Assembly (NCBI RefSeq): GCF_040412425.1 | Contig: NC_089795.1 | Span: 76,192,663-76,256,662, forward strand | Length of the DNA stretch: 64,000 nucleotides | Source: Macrobrachium rosenbergii | Lineage: Eukaryota; Arthropoda; Malacostraca; Decapoda; Palaemonidae | Direction of reading: 5' to 3' | Shown here: one piece after another, positions 1 to 11,006 of the stretch | Layout of the letters: each line of letters begins with the position of its first letter | Numbering within the stretch: the first letter of the stretch is position 1 | Notes under the pieces: generated by a model | Seen by the model: the letters and a program-made list of their open reading frames with translations, nothing else | The model's database searches: none | What the model was told of the DNA's origin: nothing | Made by a program: the position numbers and the translations under genes

Positions 1-224
1 AACATTACACAAGAACATCGGATTCATTATTACTGTAGCTTTACGCCATTCACCACTAGCAAGCCGCACAGAGTTATTATATAAGGACATTGTTCGTTTA
101 TGTTCATGGTACTCAGAATAGTCACTTGACATCTCTCAGAATCAGATTTATTTTTATATTTCGGATACATCATTGGCGATTTTCATTATGCCTTGCTTTT
201 AAACCGTCTGTATATATTAATAAT

Positions 225-226
<2 letters not shown>

Positions 227-318
<92 letters not shown>
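227..318. repeat. (TA)n microsatellite
   Basis: A near-perfect TA run of about 46 units. The flanks (1-226 and 319-552) are AT-rich unique DNA with nothing recognisable. The YIYI open frames across it are translations of the repeat. Confidence 0.97.
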
Positions 319-321
<3 letters not shown>

Positions 322-552
322 TCAATATATAGTTGCAACCACTTATGGTGAAATCTAGCTACTTTGCTTCTAGTCCTCAAAGGAAAAAAAAAGTCAGATT
401 TGAGTGAAGGGTATTCTTTGTCTCCTCTTGGGCTTATCTTGAGAGAAGATTCGAACTGTGTAATGTATTATGCTAATGTGAATTATGAGTATAGCCCAAG
501 ATTATTATTACAAACATTTCCTTTTATCTTCATTGTTCACAGAGTTTGTCGG

Positions 553-651
553 CGACCGCCGAAAGGTAGATCTATTTTCGGTGGCTTTGATTATACGATG
601 TACAGAAAACTCGATTGCGCCGAAGAAACTTCGGCGCATCTTTTACTTGTT
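553..651 (-). repeat. Truncated copy 1 of the hairpin-rich dispersed repeat
   Basis: Read on the minus strand, this matches only the first 100 or so bases of the roughly 400-bp element found complete at 13771, 18303, 27351 and 39591. It begins at about 651 with AACAAGTAAAAGATGCGCC, followed by the first hairpin (GCCGAAG/CTTCGGC near 619-637), then TCGAGTTTTCTGTACA, then the second palindrome centred on AGATCT (about 557-584). The rest of the element is absent. It is the only minus-strand copy and the only strongly truncated one. A 100-residue open frame over it (364-666) is not a gene. Confidence 0.85.
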
Positions 652-971
652 AACTTAGGGTTCTAAAGCTGGCTAGAAGTAGGTTTTAGAGCTAACCTGA
701 ATAAGAAATTGTCCTTTTGTTCGATCTCTTGAGTCTATATTTGAAACGTAACGGTTTTTGTTTATTTACAATAATTGAGAATTATTAGTAATAATTCAGT
801 TTTCATAGATATATGTTTGCTCCTATTTTGCAGCATAACACGTACTGTATATAAAGAATATATAAATTTCGTTTGTGCTTCGATGTAAACTATCGTCGTG
901 TAACAAAAATAGAACCATGGACTTATTGTGAAAGTGTCTTTGTATATTTATATATATGAATATACAGTATA

Positions 972-973
<2 letters not shown>
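652..973. other. Unique AT-rich spacer
   Basis: Nothing recognisable: no splice-flanked open frame, tandem structure or strong inverted repeat. Confidence 0.6.

Positions 974-1059
<86 letters not shown>
974..1059. repeat. Compound (TA)n(TG)n microsatellite
   Basis: About 25 TA units run directly into about 18 TG units. The same TA-to-TG junction recurs near 10360, 42898 and 52550. Confidence 0.97.
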
Positions 1060-1061
<2 letters not shown>

Positions 1062-2011
1062 ACTTGTTTATATGTTTGTAAATGTCTGAGTGCACCCAAG
1101 CCCTTCATTTTCAAAATATGAGCGAAACATGAACGTACATTACGTTTACAGTGTCTTTATACTATACGAATAGAAAACAGTGTAGTTGACATTTGAATTC
1201 AATAAGCGTTATTCCTTAATATGAAGTACTTTATCAAAAGTGATTGTTAAAGTACTGACTCATATTCACGGCCGAAACGGAATGAAAGAAAACTGATTAC
1301 CTTTGACTAGTAAATTATTGGCCACGTGCATTGCAGAAGTCCCTTTGTATCAATAAACAATTTCCGTCGTATAAATCTAATGACCGTAAGGCTCTTTTCG
1401 CACGTAAAATCATAGCAGTCACTACACCCTTACGGCCATAGACGGTACCGAGAACTGAAACTCCGTGAGATAAGTAACTGGCGTAAGGAACGATACTTTC
1501 AAGTTTCTTTTTTCAAAGTGGTCTATAAAAAGAGGCAGCGGCCGAAACCCAACCCGTTCCTCAAGTGTGAAATACGTCACCCAAGATCTTTGAAGTACTA
1601 AAGGAACTCGCGACACTTGACGGAGCCAAGGCCACATGGCCGTAGACGTTACTGCTTTTAACAGTCTAAATCTGGATTCCGAAAAAGTGAATTTTTCCTT
1701 CGAACAATCCGCGGTTGCTTAGCTTCTTTTTTGTTTCGTTTTCCATATGATCAGATCAGTTTTGTTATGTCGTCTTGATGAATGCATTGACTCAAAAACA
1801 AAATCATGCGAATATCCGTAAAGTTCAAAATATGAAAAATATCCTGTGAAATTTACGACAAGTGTTTTTGTCAAGATTATATTCCAGCATTTATTTGATC
1901 CGAACGAATCAGTTAAAGCAAGAGTATTCCGTAAATTGCTGAAATAAGACGTTCTTTATGTTTTTATTATTATCATTTCAGTAGATGAAACCTATCACAT
2001 GGCACAAGTAT
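1060..2011. other. Unique spacer
   Basis: No recognisable gene. A stretch near 1385-1650 has higher GC and CpG than its surroundings and contains a TATAAAAAG at about 1525, but no matching initiator or exon follows. The minus-strand open frame there (1422-1637) resembles nothing I know. Confidence 0.5.
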
Positions 2012-2629
2012 AGGAAAATCTCCCCGCTGTATTCTAACTTTTTTATTCAGGAAAATCTTTCCCCGCTGTATTCTAACTTTTTTATTTAGGAAAATCTCCC
2101 AGCTGTATTCTAACCTTTTTTATTCAGGAAAATCTCCCCGTTGTATTCTAACTTTTTTATTCAGGAAAATCTCCCCGTTGTATTCTAACTTTTTTATTCA
2201 GGAAATCTCCCCCGCTGTATTCTAACTTTTTTATTCAGGAAAATGTCCCCGCTGTATTCTAACTCTTCAGGAAAATGTTCCCGCTGTATTCTAACTTTTT
2301 TATTCAGGGAAATGTCCCCGCTGTATTTTAACTCTTCAGGAAAATGTTCCCGCTGTATTCTAACTTTTTTATTCAGGAAAATCTCCTAGCTGTATTCTAA
2401 CTTTTATTCAGGGAAATCCTCAGCTGTATTCTAACTTTTTTATTCAGGAAAATCTCCCCACTGTATTCTAACTTTTTTATTCAGGAAAATCTCCCCGTTG
2501 TATTCTAACTTTTTTATTCAGGAAAATCTCCACTGCATTCTAACTTTTTTATTCAGGGAAATCTCCCCGTTGTATTCTAACTTTTTTATTCAGGAAAATC
2601 TCCCCGTTGTATTCTAACTTTTTTATTCA
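2012..2629. repeat. 37-bp minisatellite, about 17 copies
   Basis: Head-to-tail units begin AGGAAAATCTCCCCG, continue TTGTATTCTAAC and end in a T-rich TTTTTTATTC. Most are 37 bp; some have lost 5-7 bases of the T-run (near 2262 and 2330). The C-rich block varies between copies (CTCCCCG, GTTCCCG, CTCCTAG, CTCCCAC), while the TGTATTCTAAC core is almost constant. Variant types alternate around 2237-2350, suggesting expansion by unequal exchange. Copies near 2120-2200 and 2480-2629 are nearly identical, so the array is partly recent. Confidence 0.95.
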
Positions 2630-2839
2630 TAACTTTTGGCATGGAAGAGAAGCTATGAGTACAAACGCAAATATGTACAGCCATGCAGGCTGTGGCTGTG
2701 TGCGCGTGTTTGTGTTAGCGTGTGTGCAAAGCTATTAGGCCACACATGGGGCAAGACGTGTAAGGGGAGCCAGCTTAAGGATCCCACTTTGTACACACAC
2801 TGTCTCACCAGTGACATGGAAAACCTGGTCGGGATAGAA
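2630..2839. other. Unique spacer with short CA/TG-rich runs
   Basis: Nothing recognisable beyond imperfect TG-rich runs near 2695-2730. Confidence 0.5.
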
Positions 2840-2904
2840 CAGAGAGAGAGAGAGAGAGAGTGAGGAGCGTACACTTTTCTGAAGATTTTAGTTGATGTAG
2901 AATG

Positions 2905-2972
<68 letters not shown>

Positions 2973-3267
2973 GTGTACACTTTTCTGAGGGATTCTAGCT
3001 GATGTAGAATACTGGAGAGAGAGAGAGAGAGAGAAAGTAGAGTACACTTTTCTGAAGATTCTAGAGAGAGAGAGAGAGAGAGAAAGTAGAGTATACTTTT
3101 CTGAAGATTCTAGTTGATATAGAATGCTGTAGGGAGAGAGAGAGAGTAGTCTACACACTTTTCTGAGGATTCTAGCTGATGTAGAATACTGTAGGGAGAG
3201 AGAGAGAGAGAAAGAGAAAGTAGAGTACACTTTTCTGAAGATTCTAGCTGATGTAGAATACTGTAGG

Positions 3268-3303
<36 letters not shown>

Positions 3304-3350
3304 GAGAGTAGTCTATACACTTTTCTGAAGATTCTAGCTGAAGGATAATT
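2840..3350. repeat. Compound minisatellite: unit core plus internal (GA)n, about 7 copies
   Basis: A core reading TACACTTTTCTGAAGATTCT then AGCTGATGTAGAATACTGTAGG recurs about seven times, each copy separated by a (GA)n tract of very different length (from about 5 to more than 35 units). The third copy lacks the second half of the core. The whole module, microsatellite included, has been duplicated in tandem. The 184-residue minus-strand frame over it is a translation of the repeat. Confidence 0.93.
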
Positions 3351-3454
3351 TATCATCATTCTACTTTGCTCCTGTTATTTCAGTTCGATGAAGAATACCT
3401 ATTTCGTTCCCTGTATTGGAAGGAGATATTTCCTTTCGTTATAGGAATGATCCC

Positions 3455-4165
3455 TAAACCACGCCCTATTATCTGCAATCCACGCCCTATTATCTCCATC
3501 TCTTTCCCGTTTTATCTCCAACCCATACCCTATTATCCCCAACCCCTGCAGGCTATTTGTGCCCAGTCCTTACCCATATAATCTCTAAACCATGTCTGAT
3601 TATCTCCAACCTATGCCCTTTAAGTGCGAGCCCTTGTCCTGTTTATCTCATACATGCACCCTATTATCTCCAACCCATGTACCCTCTAATCTCCGCATCA
3701 TGCCCATTCCATCTCCACTCCCATTACCAACTTGTGTCCCTATTATCTGCAGCCTTCTTATTTTTATCTCCAACCAATGTCCTTTTATCTCCATCCCTTG
3801 CCCATGTAAACCAATATTCCTATTTCCTTCAGCCAATCTATAGGTATTGCTCATTTTATCTCCAACCCATTTCCTACTGTCTCCAATCTTTGCATTTTTG
3901 TTTTGAGCCTTTACCTGGTTTATCTCTAACCTGTGTCCTATTATCTCCAACCCATGGTCTGGTATCTCGAACCCATGCCTTCTTATCTCCGTTTCTTGGC
4001 CCCTTTGGTCTCCAACCTTTGTCAAATCATCTCCAGCCTATACCTTTTCATCTCCGGCCAGTGCACCTTAGCTTTAACTCCAAACCTATTTATCTCCAAC
4101 AAATGCTCTTTTACCTCAAACAGGTGCCACTTTACTTCTGATCCGTGTTGTATTATCTCTATACT
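3455..4165. repeat. Degenerate 21-bp minisatellite
   Basis: Repeated variants of CCATGCCCTATTATCTCCAA occur at roughly 21-bp spacing, with many substitutions and length changes. Because 21 bases are seven codons, all forward frames stay open for long stretches and read as heptads such as YLQPMPY or LSPTHAL (for example 3557-4141 and 3933-4481). No signal peptide, initiation context or splice sites support real coding, and the spacing drifts in and out of frame. I call it a decayed tandem array, not a repetitive protein. Confidence 0.85.
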
Positions 4166-4740
4166 ATGTTTTTGTATTTTTATTTTTTTTTATTTTCACT
4201 CCAAATCCTTTCCACTGAATTGCCAAGAGGAAAAACTCAACATTTTTGCACTGTCGAAATCAAAAGGCGTTTTGTGTTTTCGTTTTTCAAGGGGAAATCG
4301 CCTTCCTCGCATGAACGGAGCAAGATTCAAGTTCTATTTTGATGTAATCAGTAAATGTGATTATGTACAGGATCTTAACCTAAGCGAATCATCTAGAAAA
4401 GAAAGGAATTTATATAACATTATCATTCTTCATCAGAGAATCTGGTACCTAATCGACCAGTCAGTGATGTGTTTAGGCTAAAATTGATCTGTAATAACTT
4501 CTCCAGACACAATAAATCAAGAAATAATTCAGCAGGGAAATAATTGATTTTTTTTCACAAATCACAATCTTTCAAAGTATGAAATACGTTCATACTCTGC
4601 CAAGCAGCATAAAAGTGTGAGTCATGAATTTGCCTCTTAAAACGCTTGTAAACAATTCACTGTAAACACCGATGGACGAACTCTGAATTAGTGTTCTGCT
4701 CAAACTTTGTAAAAATAAATATGAAGTGTTTATTGTAAAA
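4166..4740. other. Unique AT-rich spacer
   Basis: No recognisable feature; one open frame spills over from the 21-bp array and ends near 4481. Confidence 0.5.
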
Positions 4741-5177
4741 AGTTCTTAGAAAGACACAAGGTGTATTACTACCTACGCATTATTTGTCCTCCCGGCAAAG
4801 AGAGAGAGAGAGAGAGAGAATATATGAAGTTCTCAGAAAGACACAAGGTGTATTATTACTTACGCATTATTTTTCCTCCCGGCAAAGAGAGAGAGAGAGA
4901 GAGATTATATGAAGTTCTCAGAAAGACACAAGATGTATTACTATCTACACATTATTTTGTCCTCCGGCAAAGAGAGAGAGAGAGAGATTATATGAAGTTT
5001 TCAGAAAGACACAAGGTGTTTTACTACCTAGGTATTATTTTGTCCCTCCGGCAAAGAGAGAGAGAGAGAGAGAGAAATTATATGAAGTTCACAGACAGTC
5101 ACAAGATGTATTACTATCTATACATTATTTTGTCTCCGGGGCAAAGAGAGAGAGAGAGAGATAGAGAGAAATTATAA
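4741..5177. repeat. Compound minisatellite of about 85 bp with internal (GA)n, 5 copies
   Basis: Five tandem copies, each with a core beginning AGTTCTCAGAAAGACACAAG, then a TATTACTA/CATTATTTTGTCC segment and GGCAAAGAGAGAG, closed by a (GA)8-12 tract and TATATGA. Cores differ by a few substitutions. Same architecture as the 2840-3350 array, with an unrelated core. Confidence 0.93.
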
Positions 5178-5661
5178 ATAGCACAACATGGCCAATTATT
5201 TTACAGAAACGACAATGGAATAAAATGACGCAGAATAATTACTTTCTTAATCTAATGAGGTGAATAACTTCATCACGAATCTTTCTCGTATCAAGTTCCG
5301 TTTACAAAGACCTCCTCCTTTAAAGGTAGCAATTTTGAAAGTGTTTGTCTTGGCGTCAAGTAGTTTACTTATTAAGAAAATGTCTCAGTCAAGACGAACG
5401 AATTTGGAAAGCATCTACTGAATGCCTCTGTAGATTCATTTTGATTGATGTAGAATGGCCGATTCCTCGCAATGAATCTAGAAGAGACATTGAGTGAAAT
5501 TAATTTTAATATCCTATATATAAAGAGCGAGGCCAAATAAATTTAGTGTTTGAAGTCTCGATGCGAAAATAAATAACAGGAAATTAAGATGGAGATTACC
5601 ATCAGTAGTTTATAATCCGACCTGATAGTATGCTAAATCGTAATTTAGTTATTGAAGTACT
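5178..5661. other. Unique spacer
   Basis: AT-rich; I see no gene, repeat or RNA in it. Confidence 0.5.
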
Positions 5662-5933
5662 GCACACACACACACACACATATATATAGACAAATATATG
5701 CATATATAGGTGTGTATACATATATACATGCATGCATATATATGCATATATATACATATGCATATATATGCATATATATATTATATATATGCATATATAC
5801 AGCATATACATGTACATATATACATAAGCATATACATATGCACATATATGTATATATGTACATATACAGTATATATGTGCATATATCTAGGCATGTATAT
5901 GTATATATATATATATATATACACACAAACTCT
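5662..5933. repeat. Interrupted CA/TA/TGCATA microsatellite
   Basis: Begins as (CA)n, changes to a degenerate field of TATATGCATA and TACATGTATA words, and ends in a clean TA run. Long YIYM-type frames on both strands are artefacts. Confidence 0.9.
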
Positions 5934-6375
5934 AGAATATACAAAATACATAGTTCATTTCAAGATCATCTCTATCTTAACACGACTGTTATCACTAACT
6001 CTCCCCAGCGATCACCAACGAATTTTGCGAAACCCCGAAACGCTCAGACAAACAGACAGATACGGAGGGCTGACGGCTAGACTCCTTCCCCTCCAAAGCT
6101 TCCGCAGACTGAGAGAGCCTTTTACTCGGTCCATTTGCATTTCTTAAGTACGTGTCGATGACATAAGACAATACCAAGGGTTCCCTGTCGCTCAAACCAT
6201 AACAGTGTCAACCATCTGGACACTCGACTTCGCGCACACGCGTGCGCAGGCTAGATGCGTACACGTTTCGTAGACGTATGAGTGAGAGTATATACTCTCA
6301 TCCAACACACACACATACACACTTCTTACCCCCAGCATCTGCGAAGGAAGATGAACGGCGTTTAGTGTAGGGGGC
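5934..6375. other. Unique spacer, locally GC-richer
   Basis: Around 6000-6260 the sequence is richer in CpG than its surroundings (ACGGAGGGCTGACGG, CTTCGCGCACACGCGTGCGC). No gene, exon or family recognised. Confidence 0.4.
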
Positions 6376-6418
6376 CTTCTTCTTCTTCTTCTTCTTCTTC
6401 TTCTTCTTCTTCTTCTTT
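6376..6418. repeat. (CTT)n microsatellite
   Basis: About 14 CTT units; gives poly-Arg or poly-Lys in minus-strand frames, not a gene. Confidence 0.95.
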
Positions 6419-6607
6419 TTGAAGGTTTGTTTTCTTTGGTCACGGTTTGTGAGGGAAATCTCGGGTCGCTTTTCTATACCTAATTATAGCTATAACATCC
6501 GAGAAGAGTTATTTTTTTCTTGCTGACTTAAGTGCCCGTTTAATGATTTGTTAGATGTGTTATTGTTATCGTTTTGTTTTCATTTCTTTCAGCTCTGACG
6601 TGAGCAT

Positions 6608-6608
<1 letters not shown>

Positions 6609-6664
<56 letters not shown>
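6609..6664. repeat. (GA)n microsatellite
   Basis: About 28 perfect GA units. The flanking unique DNA to 7009 holds nothing recognisable. Confidence 0.97.
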
Positions 6665-6667
<3 letters not shown>

Positions 6668-7009
6668 AATAATCGGAAAATAAGCGACTCAGTTTTACAT
6701 AACGTGTATTTGTCGCAGCTTCAGAATGCTATTGAGGAAGAGCAACGCCTTGTTAATATAATAAATACGTAATATACTTCACGAAATATATTCCCGTCAG
6801 TGCACCAAAAAAAAGGCCCTCCTGGCCCAAACATATAAACACTCGAAAATTTGAAGTCGAGGACGCACACAGACTTACTCAGTCCCTTTCGTGTACACAA
6901 GAATATAAACAAGCATGAGTGTTCCAAGTCCCATCGGTTGTGTGAAGGCGCTCTTTGGTAGACAAACAAACTTTAAGGAGCAAGCACGCTCATTCAGCCG
7001 TGTACAAAT

Positions 7010-8130
7010 GGCCTTCGAGTAGTGCTCCGCTCGAGACAATGAACGAACTCGTTTGTGCTCGTTCGATACAACGAATCAATTTGCTTCTTTTCGTTCGAAG
7101 CAATTGATACATTTATTATTGTTCTCTCGAGACAAAGAGTCCATTCAGTGAACTAAGCCTTTTAACTAACTAACTCACATTTGTTCGCTTGAGACAACCT
7201 ACAGTCATTTTTGTTCAATCGAGGCAGCGAACAAAGTCATCGTTCTCCTCACGAGACAATGAACGAACTCTCCAGGTTCGCTCGAGACAGTGAAGTAACT
7301 CATTTTCGTACTGTCGAGGAAATAAATTAACTTATTTTGTGTGATCTATACGTTAAATTTACTTAATTTTATATGTTCCAGACAGTCAACTAACCCAATC
7401 TTTCGTTCTTAAGAAAATTAAACCCTCTCATAATTTTCGTGCTAGATTATGAATTTACCCATCACTCATTTTTTGTACACTCTGGGGTCAATGAACTGAC
7501 TCAGTTTTGTTCACTCGAACTAGTCTAGTTTGGTTTGTTGGAAAAACTGAGCTCGAGTTTGAATTAATTCGCTTTTGGGTGCTACTGTATTTTGGCTTGT
7601 TATCTACGCGTCACCTACTCCGAGGTGCTAGTACTAAGCATGACGGAAGCTCCTTGGGACGCCGTGTTTAGTACTAGCCCCTCGGTGATCAAAGTATTAT
7701 ACACACCCATTTCTATATTGCGTGGTCGACAAATTATATTAGTAAACGATATCTTCGTGCGGCCGTCTACTTTACATTTACCATACGGTGTTTAGTACTA
7801 GCGCCTCGGAGTAGGTGACGCGTGGATAATGAGCCAAAGTAGCACACACTCGGTACAATGAACTAACGTTCTTTGTTCACTGGAAACATTGGACTAAATA
7901 GTGCGAACTAGTGACAGAGTTAACTGGTTCGCGTGAGTCACAGAAATAAATAATTATTGTACTAACAAGAAAATAAACAAAGTTATTGGTGGTCGCTGAA
8001 ACTGTGAGTTGGCTCAGATTTTGCGCGAACGAGTCGATCAACTGACTTATTTTTATGGCCTGGAGTCAATGAACTAACTCATTTGCACGCACGGGGCAAT
8101 GAACCAGTGAACCAACTCATTTTTTACTTC
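7010..8130. repeat. Old degenerate tandem array (about 30-bp unit), interrupted by an inserted element
   Basis: A motif of the form TTCGCTCGAGACAATGAAC followed by (G/T)AACTCATTTTTG recurs many times with heavy divergence (7027-7055, 7176-7200, 7250-7290, 7480-7510, 7850-7870, 8060-8130). It looks like an ancient minisatellite of about 30-40 bp. An unrelated inverted-repeat element (7579-7845) lies within one unit: the T-rich half is on its left and the CACTCGGTACAATGAACTAAC half on its right, so the insertion is younger than the array. Confidence 0.7.
7579..7845. mobile_element. 267-bp MITE-like element with about 60-bp terminal inverted repeats
   Basis: The left end reads GTGCTACTGTATTTTGGCTT and runs through TACGCGTCACCTACTCCGAG to GTGCTAGTACTAA (to about 7638). 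The right end is its reverse complement, from TTAGTACTAGCGCCTCGGAG near 7792 through GTAGGTGACGCGT to GTAGCAC at 7845, with a few substitutions and a small indel. A third copy of the inner GTTTAGTACTAGCSCCTCGG motif sits at 7667-7686 in the same orientation as the right end. The element interrupts the 7010-8130 array. I could not define a convincing target-site duplication, so no superfamily is assigned. It has no transposase, and a 67-residue frame inside it is not a gene. Confidence 0.8.
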
Positions 8131-8560
8131 AAAGCATCGCCTCGCAGCAGATGATGGATGTGTTTTCTAGCTTTAATTTGTCGGATTTGCAGAAAGAGAA
8201 TAAGATAACTAGCGAATTAATAATTATGGCAACTTTCACAAATTTAGAAGACTCCTCTGGATGAACTGGGTTTTCAGTAAATGATCCACTGCGCATCTGG
8301 TTTTATGTTAAAGATAATGGTTAAATGAAGCATAAAAAAATAACCATTCGAGAATATAAATAGCACAGTGAAGAGAGGTTAATGGAAACACCATCAGTAG
8401 CGTAACTCATGCAGACCAGTGCAAGTTTTTATTTGCTATATTGAATTACTCTTAAAAGAAAAAAAGCTTGGCGATATTGACTAAAATTGTTAATATCTTT
8501 ACCACAGTGAAAAGTTGTAAGTTTGTTATGTCTAGTTCCCATTACGTGTGCAAGATTGCC

Positions 8561-8562
<2 letters not shown>

Positions 8563-8610
<48 letters not shown>
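8563..8610. repeat. (CT)n microsatellite
   Basis: About 24 CT units. The flank 8131-8562 is unique AT-rich DNA with nothing recognised. Confidence 0.97.
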
Positions 8611-8614
<4 letters not shown>

Positions 8615-9049
8615 CTTTGGCTTTTATGTATTGTTTAATTTCTAGGATCATATTATCGGCGAATCTCGATCTATTTATGGACATAATATTATCATGGTTA
8701 TGTTTGTCACAAATTTTATCATTTCTTAATTGAAACTTAAGCTAACATAAAAATTCCTCAGTTCGCATCTTTTCTGAAACGAAATATATTACAATAAAGG
8801 AAAACATGGAATGATTAAAAAATAGCAGACGTTTCATGCCAAGCTCTTGTATTTTCATGTTAATAACGCGTGTCAGTTGCATAACAAAAACAAGCCTATT
8901 TTTTGTTTTCCTTTTAATCCTGCGTTTATTCCTGATGCTGCAAAATTTGTTAAATTTCCAGTAACATGATTCATTCTTGCTTTCCATGTGAACACTCGAA
9001 CGAACGCACACACTTTTAGGTTCAAGTTTCATGTCTAGTGGACAAAGAC
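8611..9049. other. Unique AT-rich spacer
   Basis: Nothing recognisable. Confidence 0.5.
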
Positions 9050-9480
9050 CGCCTCACCGGGGAAGAGGTTCGTAGACCGAAGGTTTCTGAAAACATCGAA
9101 AATCGCCCTTAAAATAAGGAGAAACAAGGGCCATAACTAGCGTTCAACTTTCCTCCAGCGGATGCGCCTAAAGGGACCGAGAGAGACGTACTTGGAAGTC
9201 CTTGTAAGATTCACTTTGAGCCGTTTGCGGAGGTAATTACACCCGACATCCATCACAAGTCATCAGAACTCCGATGACTTTTCCAAACACAGATCGAAAG
9301 ACCCCGAAAAACGATGCTCGCCGCGAAGATATCTTGTAAACATTGGCCATTACACTCCCGGAGACGAACGCATCCCTACACACTTGTAAACAGTTCGAAA
9401 TCTTTAATGGTCGTTTCGTCTTAATGGGTGAGATGAAGGGATAAATTATCGGGTTTAATGGGATAGAATGACGTTGATTA
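9050..9480. promoter_or_regulatory. Candidate cis-regulatory block with two forkhead-type motifs
   Basis: This stretch stands out from the AT-rich, microsatellite-laden surroundings by balanced base composition, many CpGs and complete absence of simple repeats. It contains two exact TGTAAACA motifs (9335-9342 and 9385-9392, 50 bp apart, same orientation), the core recognised by forkhead/FOX factors. The 98-residue minus-strand frame here resembles no family. Regulatory function is inference from composition and motifs only; an unrecognised exon is the main alternative. Confidence 0.25.
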
Positions 9481-9979
9481 TGACAATTTCGCAATTGCGT
9501 GACTGAAATTAAATCTGTTTTGTAACTAAACATGCTTGATTTTTTTTAACTAATCCAAATAGAAGGTTGAACTGTCTGTGTAAATTCTCAGTGAGTTTCA
9601 TATCTATATTCCAAAGGGTGCCGCGTGATTTTATGATACCGTTGGAAATGTTCCATATAATTCAGTTGAAAGTGGCTTGATTGGAGGTTGCATGTGTGTG
9701 TATATGTAACAGATATAGATTAACATCTGTATGTATGTATGTATATGCTTGTATTAACTACTCGGTTCCCCTTTTTGACTTTTCAAACCTCATCGGTACC
9801 CATTTCTACACCCAGAAACATCCTACGGTCTTCCACTAGCTTCATTATGATCACCTGACCTTTTGGGTTTTAGGCATTTGGTATTGGCGGTCTCCCAACC
9901 AATTCCTGACCTGATCCAAAGTTATTTCACTGACCACGAGCTGAGTAGCATTGTGAATATTTTACTCCTATGCATTAAT

Positions 9980-10345
9980 TCTGCACCTAGAGAGAGGGCT
10001 CATCACCAGCACGGAATTAAGGTTATGAGGGTTAAATTGAAACCGGTAATGTGGAAGAATGAAAGTATTTGATAAGTTCAAGAAGTGAGGGTATATGTAA
10101 CAGATTATTGTAGGGTCGTGGGAAGAAGTGACTCAGAGAATAAGTGAAACACTGAAGGCAGCAGGAAGTTTGCAGAAGCTTTGACAGACAAGAGTTGACA
10201 AGTATAACGGGATTGTAGAAACAGCTCTCCTTGATGGATAAAAGCATGGATGCTGAATACAAAGGAAAGAAACATAGGTGGAAGTTGCTGGGATGAATAG
10301 TTTATGTTGTATATGTGGGGACTGAAGATTAGAAGGTTGAGAAAT
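9980..10345 (+). pseudogene. Decayed LINE reverse-transcriptase fragment (palm end to thumb)
   Basis: Conceptual translation in shifting plus-strand frames gives a recognisable order of blocks from the C-terminal half of a non-LTR retrotransposon RT. They are GIKVMRVKLKP near 10012, then VFDKFKK-GYM (the FKYLG region, near 10065), then VTQRISETLKAAGSLQKL (10128-10181), then KAWMLNTKER (10241-10270, the usual SEAWVLNAKERK block) and MNSLCCICG (near 10296, the MKCLRNMCG block). At least four stops and several frame changes make it non-functional. There is no endonuclease domain, and the YADD box is not recognisable upstream. It stops at the (TA)n(TG)n tract. It belongs to the same broad RT family as the copies at 40700-42780, 47880-48720 and 51380-51790. 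Confidence 0.8.
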
Positions 10346-10353
10346 TTATATAC

Positions 10354-10950
<597 letters not shown>

Positions 10951-11004
<54 letters not shown>
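10951..11004. repeat. (CT)n microsatellite
   Basis: About 27 perfect CT units. Confidence 0.97.

Positions 11005-11006
<2 letters not shown>

Noticed and set aside
90..332. YIYIYI open frames on both strands over TA repeats, here and at many other microsatellites
   Set aside because: Pure translations of dinucleotide repeats; a TA tract has no stops in two frames. No gene context.
1515..1560. TATAAAAAG near 1525 as a promoter
   Set aside because: No initiator at the right distance and no plausible first exon or transcript signal.
2805..3359. 184-residue minus-strand frame rich in SLSL with recurring SARIFRKVY
   Set aside because: It is the compound GA minisatellite read as protein.
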